From: Siphonodentalium dalli
Lineage: Eukaryota > Mollusca > Scaphopoda > Gadilida > Siphonodentaliidae
NCBI GenBank assembly: GCA_032622095.1
Contig: CP136063.1
Coordinates: forward strand, 181,393,956-181,457,955
DNA length: 64,000 nt
Direction of reading: 5' to 3'
The position numbers were made by a program, and so were the translations under genes. Of this stretch, positions 58,602-64,000 are shown one piece after another. Position 1 is the first letter of the stretch; every line of letters begins with the position of its first letter. The notes beneath the pieces are model-generated. The model saw nothing but the letters and a program-made list of their open reading frames with translations, did no database searches and had not been told where the DNA came from.

Positions 58602-60887
58602 GTAAAGCAGGAAGTTATTTAACAATTTTGCGCAGTTTCTTTTGCTTCTCAACATCCTGAATACATTTTATATTGTGCAGTTGGAGGTTTGAGCTTGTTT
58701 TTATCAGTAACAAGGTGGATTTTTATTTTTATAAATTAATTAGTTTGGTTTATGTATTATCTGTATGGAAGACTGGCAAGAAAGATCACTATGAAGATAT
58801 TCAAGATACATATATAAACATAGTCCACAATTTTAACCTTAAAACCTGTTAAAACCATGCATATCTCATGGTATAGATATTAATAGTTATTAATAAAATT
58901 GTAAACCCCCACCCCCTCCCCAAGATGGCATTATGTGGTGTGAAATCTACTAGTACATACCGGTATGGCGCTACATATATAGTTCCATATTAAAGGGGTG
59001 ATTGTGACACAAATCGCTACTCTGGCTATGCTCATAGAGATACATTGTATTCAAAACCTGGGAACTGTTTGTACTGACCCTGTTCCAACTGGGAACTTTT
59101 TAACATTGAAAAAACACTGCAAGTATTAAATTTTTTTCTTTGTTAATACCTGTTTCACAGTACCGTATGTGAAGTTCCTTGGAAGCTCGATTGCATGATT
59201 TATGCAACTTTTGTGAGCTGATTTTGGTCTGCATCGCTTACAAGCATGAAATTTCCCTCTGTAATCTGTTAAATATATAAATTTTTATATCACGAAACCA
59301 GCTCAAAAGATGCGTAGTAATTCATGCAATCTCAGGATGTGACTTTCACCTTCTGTGAAATACATTATTAAGGAACAAGTATTAAAGATGGTCTATCTCT
59401 TTCTAAATACGTTGTATATACCTGTAGTTACATGGGATAAAATAATAGATATAAGTTGAAGACATCTGTCTGGAAACGCTTCTTATAAATTAATATTGAT
59501 TTTATATCGATGTTTTCTTATATAATGCTATAATCGATTGGGACAATTTTTCTGCTACTATTTTTAGAATCTGTAGATAGTTGTACCATGAGCTATGTTT
59601 CGAACGAACATAAGCCATAAAATGTGCCAAATGGAATTGTATGTATATTATACCCGAAAATCGAAATGAAATAAATGTTAATTGATAGAAGCAGGAAACT
59701 ATATAAAACTTGTTATCGGAAGAGATAGACCTTCTTTAAGTTCTTTAACTAAAATAAATATCTTTCCTGCACTATTTTTTTCAATGCTGTAAACTTCCCT
59801 GTCAGAACATCAAAGAGTTTCAAGGTTTTGAACTGATGGAGTATGATCTAATAGACAGATCTGTGTTCAGGCGTTAACCACGCCTCCTAATTAAATTGCC
59901 TACCACCGGATGCTGGTTTATAAATACTAAGACAATCTTCTGTCAGAATGTCGCAGGTAAGGCACAAAATATTATATGGAAGCCTACCTACATTATTGAA
60001 ATCTCCACGTCAAAAAGTGACAATGCACTGGTTATTAGCATAAAATGCAACAGAAACCAAAGTAAAAACAAAGAGCCACACAGCATCAACTTCGAACTAG
60101 ACAGGCAGTGCTAAGATTGCAGACATATATATGCACTGCTTGTGTCAAGCGGGTGATGGAAAATGTTTGCTAATTTTATATTCCGTTATAAAAACGTAAT
60201 ATCAATCTTTCGGAAAGAGTTAGATTAATATACAAAAAAATTGAAAACCCTGGTCGATCACATCTCAGATCTGTCATCTTTGAAACGAAGCACATTCTAC
60301 ACAAATGTTTTTTTGTTCACATTTGAAACTTAGTGACATGTTTGGATGATGTTTTTATATTACGTCCTGCATTCGATTAATCATGGTGAATCGAAATAGA
60401 ACCCTCTCTATGGTGATTCCAGACATCAATTTAACCATCTATATGTTCAGGAGCAGTGTGTGTTGTTTCGATGTTTAGGTGTGATAACATCTTTGCAGCA
60501 ATAAAAACTACTAGGTTTGAAGAATATTCCATCGGAACTGTTAAATGTTGTGCACGTTCCTCCCCAACAGTGGTCCAAACCAAATGGACATAAAATTGAG
60601 CCTGTGCCAGTAACATAATTTCATAAATTTCGCAACTGACCATAAAAAGGAAACAAAATGAAAGTCACCTTCTGGACTCTAGATAGGTGCAACAACTATT
60701 GAAAGCTGATCATTTTACCATCGTTACTTCCTGTCAGCGAAGTCGTTTTTTATATCGGCAAACAAAGTCTCACATACTGATGTAACATAATGACAGGAAG
60801 GAGCAAATGTTCAACTTGGGTCATGGGGCTGTAAACCATATTACTTAATCAAACGATCTATTTGTTAGCGAATGAGATAACACCATT
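58602..60887. other. unassigned; possible intron
   Basis: AT-rich. A short ATGTCGCAG followed by GTAAGG near 59948 also looks like a possible small exon end. No family could be recognised, and no hairpin element of the types seen elsewhere. Confidence 0.35.
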
Positions 60888-62954
60888 TAGGCCTAAAAAA
60901 AAAAAACGTTTGTTTCCGCTAACCCGACCGACCCTATTTTAAACCCCCGACCCTAAACTTTTTATTGCCATTGCAAAAAAAAAAAAAATCTGGACCAAAA
61001 AAAAGAGGTTTTTTTTCAATTTAGGTCCCAATTCATATCATAACAAGATGCAAAACATTAATATATTTATATATATTGCCATAAGAAATTTAAGTTTACA
61101 AAAAGATTTAAGTTTAACAGTTGGAATCATACCGTACTGTAAAGTATGTTTGGCTTTATCTAGCTTTCATCTGTGAAAACTTCAAATAGTTTCAGTTCAG
61201 GTTTGTTATCATTCAGCGTTCAGACTTCAGGAACATTAACAATTTGATCAAATTAACCTGGTTATCAGGTGGGATATCATAATACCAAATGAAAAATTAA
61301 CATAGAGATTAGTACTATAAATAGTAATTACTAACTTAATAGACATTGTTTCTGTACTACATGATCATAGTCCATTGAACCAAAAGATATCTGACAATAT
61401 CGTATAAGCATTTCCAATCCATACATATAAAACAAGAGATCGACTGTCGTCCGGTGTATACCCTCTTAGCGCATACCGCCTGATGTGGGCATATCTATAA
61501 CTTATGATTGCTATACTCAGACAGATGGACCCAAAAAATCAGCATTTTAATGTAAACAAAGATGAATAACTATAAAAAAAAAAACCAAAACAAAACAGTT
61601 GAATGTGCCATTAAATGTCCTCATAGTGCCACTATTTTTAAAAAATTCAGATCTGAGCATTATTGTTCAAGTTATGACCTCAGAACAGACGTCGGATGGA
61701 CCAAACAGCCAACATTTCCAGAAAAACAAAGATGAATAACTCTAGAATGGAAAAGCGGAACAGAACAATGGAACCCTCTATTGAATGTCCTCATAGTAGT
61801 GAACATCCGTACCAAATTTCATTGAGATCCCAGCACAACTGTTGAAGTTACGACATGAACAGACACCAGACGGACCAAAAAGCCAATATTTCCAGATAAA
61901 CAAAGATGTATAAGTCTAGAATGGAAAATTCGAACAAAACGATGGAACCCTCTTTTAAATGTCCTCATAGTAGTGAACATCCATACCAATTTTCATTGAG
62001 ATCCCAGCACAACTGTTGAAGTTACGACATGAACAGACCCCAGACAGACCAAAATGCCAACATTTCCAGATAAACAAAGATGAAACACTCTAGAATGGAA
62101 AATCCGAACAAAACGATGGAACCCTCTATTTAATGTCCTCATAGTAGTGAACATCCATGCCTAATTTCATTGAGATCCGAGTACTACTGTTCAAGTTATG
62201 ACATGAACAGACATCGGACGGACGTATGGATGGACGCACGGACGGACAGGTGCAAAACAGTATACCCCCCCCCTTTTTTTTTAAAGGGGTATACAAAATT
62301 TCCAAAGTTATGTTTGAGAAACTTGATCAAATTGACCTCTCAGTAAAATTCAAAATACTGACTCTGCCCTAGATTAGCTCTAAATGCAATGGATATTCAC
62401 AAATTTTCCAGGGTGAGAACCCCCACCATCAGCAGGGGGGGGGGGTCACCCCTCCCAAACCTTCCTCCGCTCAGGCCTTCAGGATATGCCTTTGGCATAT
62501 CATTGCCCAAAAACAGGTGTCCTCAAAAAATACCTAGATCTTTCACTGAATGTGGAGGAGAAGGTGGTGTTCTGAAGCCATCATTAAGAGATTGGTACAA
62601 GACGGTCACTCCAATATGTGAACAGTGCAGTGGTGCTGGACTGACTCCAGTTGTCGCCAGACCATATGGGAAATATTAGGATTATCAAAGACTATATTAG
62701 TATATAGACTAGTATATATGTAAATATTAAAGCATATGTAAGATTGAATTGGAGTTTATAGTTTCTCTGTCATCTGGGTTAACATGATTGGGGCTTAGAA
62801 GTGCATAGTTTGGGTTATTGACAAGTATTATACAGTTATTTTTAAAGATACTGAAAAAAAAAAGTTAACCAAAAAAAAAAAGTTAAGCCTACCTACCTAC
62901 CCTAATTTTGTTCAGCTCGTTAGCGGAAACAAACGTATTTTTTTGTTAGGCCTT
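60888..62954. mobile_element. 2.07-kb element with terminal inverted repeats
   Basis: The left end TTAGGCCTAA, then an A-run and ACGTTTGTTTCCGCTAAC, pairs with the right end GTTAGCGGAAACAAACGT, T-run and TTAGGCC. Next to the ends lie CCCGACCGACCCT and CCTACCTACCCT. The interior carries a tandem array (61510-62240), a C/T-run near 62265 and a frame of 96 codons at 62389 that I cannot identify. Non-autonomous or decayed; superfamily not determined. Confidence 0.75.
61510..62245 (+). repeat. ~174-bp tandem array, four units
   Basis: Units marked by CAGACGGACCAAAAAGCCAA-type starts at about 61516, 61693, 61867 and 62041. Each has AACAAAGATGAATAACTCTA and GTCCTCATAGTAGTGAACAT. It ends in a GGACGGACGxATGGATGGAC tract, like the (GTCC)n heads of the other array elements but in the opposite sense. 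Confidence 0.85.
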
Positions 62955-62965
62955 ACTATAATCTA

Positions 62966-63141
62966 CAGTAATGCTCTAAGTAATCGACTTATTAACTACA
63001 GCAGAATTATGGGTAACTTTTCAGGATTTAGTCGGAAATATGGCTTGTTGCCATTCATCGGAAAGCTCTCCCCGACTAAATCCTGAAAAGTTACCCATAA
63101 TTCTTCTGTGGTTAAGAAGTTGATTACTTAGAGCATTACTG
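62966..63141. mobile_element. TA-flanked palindromic MITE, copy 14
   Basis: CAGTAATGCTCTAAGTAATC at the left, complementary right end GATTACTTAGAGCATTACTG, TA on both sides. The same change (CCC to CTC, AAT to AGT) in both arms suggests that the arms share a recent common origin or have been corrected against each other. Confidence 0.85.
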
Positions 63142-63470
63142 TATATCCCCTCTGTATGGTAGAAAAGAAACCAGATTATACTATTGAACATGGCTCTTTA
63201 TTAATCCAATTATAAGCGCAATGAGTCACTAATGACACATGATTTAACCAAAACGAGCGTCAACACTTGCAGTAATGAATCTGAATTTAGTTGACGTAAA
63301 ATAGGTAAACAAATTTGAGCAACAAGGTACAAACTTTGTACAATATTCAGTTATGTTACTTTTCAGGAAAATCAGCTCTTGTGAAACTGATTCAGCTTAT
63401 CTAATAAGCTTAAAAATGTCCCAGTCAGTTATGTCACCAGTAGCATGAAGAAGACAAAAAAAAGACAATT
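63142..63470. other. unassigned sequence
   Basis: No exon or repeat was recognised. Confidence 0.4.
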
Positions 63471-63475
63471 TGGAG

Positions 63476-63880
63476 ATGGTCCAGTGGTTAGCGTGGTCCA
63501 GTGGTTAGCGTGTCGGACTTGTATTCGCTGTAAACACATCGATATGGGTTCGCAGCACGTCGCCGGTCATTGAGTCTCCACATAGCAGTGGCTTGGCCGC
63601 TTTGAGCGATGTGCAATTGTCGGATTGCTCGCTGTTTCAAAACCTGTGCCGAGTTGTGACCCTTGAACAAGGCCGCTCGTACTGTGTCAGCTTCGCATCA
63701 CTCATGCGTTAAAAGAGTACCAGTCAGCTTGTCATACTGATGAGTATCAGAGCATGTTCTGATCGAACTGCAATGGCTGCAGCCGGTTCATTGGTTGGCA
63801 TGTACAAATGACTGCATGGGGTAATATTGCACCAAGCGTGTTAGAGCAAGTAATTGGTTAATCGCTATATAAAACTGGTC
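63476..63880 (+). repeat. tRNA-derived SINE 2
   Basis: The head GGTCCAGTGGTTAGCGTGTC is an A-box region of a tRNA and GGGTTCGCAGC at about 63546 a B box. The start GTGGTCCAGTGGTTAGCGT is duplicated in tandem (63479 and 63496). The body continues through CCTTGAACAAGGCCGCTCGT and ends near TTAATCGCTATATAAAACTG, a tail type seen in other metazoan SINEs. It differs from SINE 1. Confidence 0.8.
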
Positions 63881-64000
63881 ATTATTAATTCAGGGTTGGC
63901 CAATTTTAATCAAGTGATTTAAATCAAATTTTTTCAAATGATAATAAAAAGTCAAGAAATGTAATATCTAACAGGTTTTCTGTAAACTAAACATGAGTAT

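Noticed and set aside
62389-62679. 96-codon frame possibly encoding part of a transposon protein
   Set aside because: No domain is recognised and the N-terminal part crosses a G-run; support is insufficient for a gene call.

Overview
This is a stretch of animal nuclear genome: AT-rich, intron-rich and dominated by young, mostly palindromic transposable elements. It suggests a lophotrochozoan, most likely a bivalve mollusc. The reasons are a galactose-1-phosphate uridylyltransferase gene (GALT) of animal type split into at least ten exons, two tRNA-derived SINEs, dispersed blocks of roughly 150-bp tandem units with (GTCC)n tracts like those described in bivalves, and a very high load of short inverted-repeat elements. 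There are no bacterial operons, CRISPR arrays or viral genes.

Layout. (1) 1-3958: the last two recognisable exons of an unidentified plus-strand gene (1713-1854 and 3758-3958). The intron between them holds an element that was itself interrupted by a 700-bp insertion with a 16-bp target duplication. (2) 3959-17800: intergenic, almost entirely repeats, including two large (GTCC)n-headed arrays and two piggyBac-like TTAA palindromic elements. (3) 17811-42779: the GALT gene on the plus strand, ten coding exons, 352 codons plus stop, all splice phases consistent. Its introns hold most of the dispersed elements, a 780-bp-period tandem duplication, a SINE, an 83-bp minisatellite of about 34 copies that repeatedly copies the end of exon 8 with its splice donor, a segmental duplication, a palindrome array and a hAT-like remnant with a broken BED finger. 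(4) 42780-49200: GALT 3' UTR, then more palindromic elements. (5) 49208-54525: a frameshifted Mutator-like transposase fragment beside a 4.6-kb foldback structure with a second foldback nested in one arm. (6) 55357-56235: an 863-bp element with terminal inverted repeats and an apparent 8-bp target duplication, filled with 32 copies of a 12-bp palindrome. (7) 56236-64000: mostly unassigned, with a possible first coding exon near 58574, a 2.07-kb terminal-inverted-repeat element and a second SINE at the right edge.

Only GALT can be named. It is the middle enzyme of the Leloir galactose pathway. Its nucleophile motif HPH is intact, but two of the four residues that bind the second metal in E. 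coli GalT are replaced. Most open reading frames in the window lie in repeats and are not genes. The most unusual items are the exon-end minisatellite, the palindrome-filled element at 55.4-56.2 kb and the missing metal ligands in GALT.
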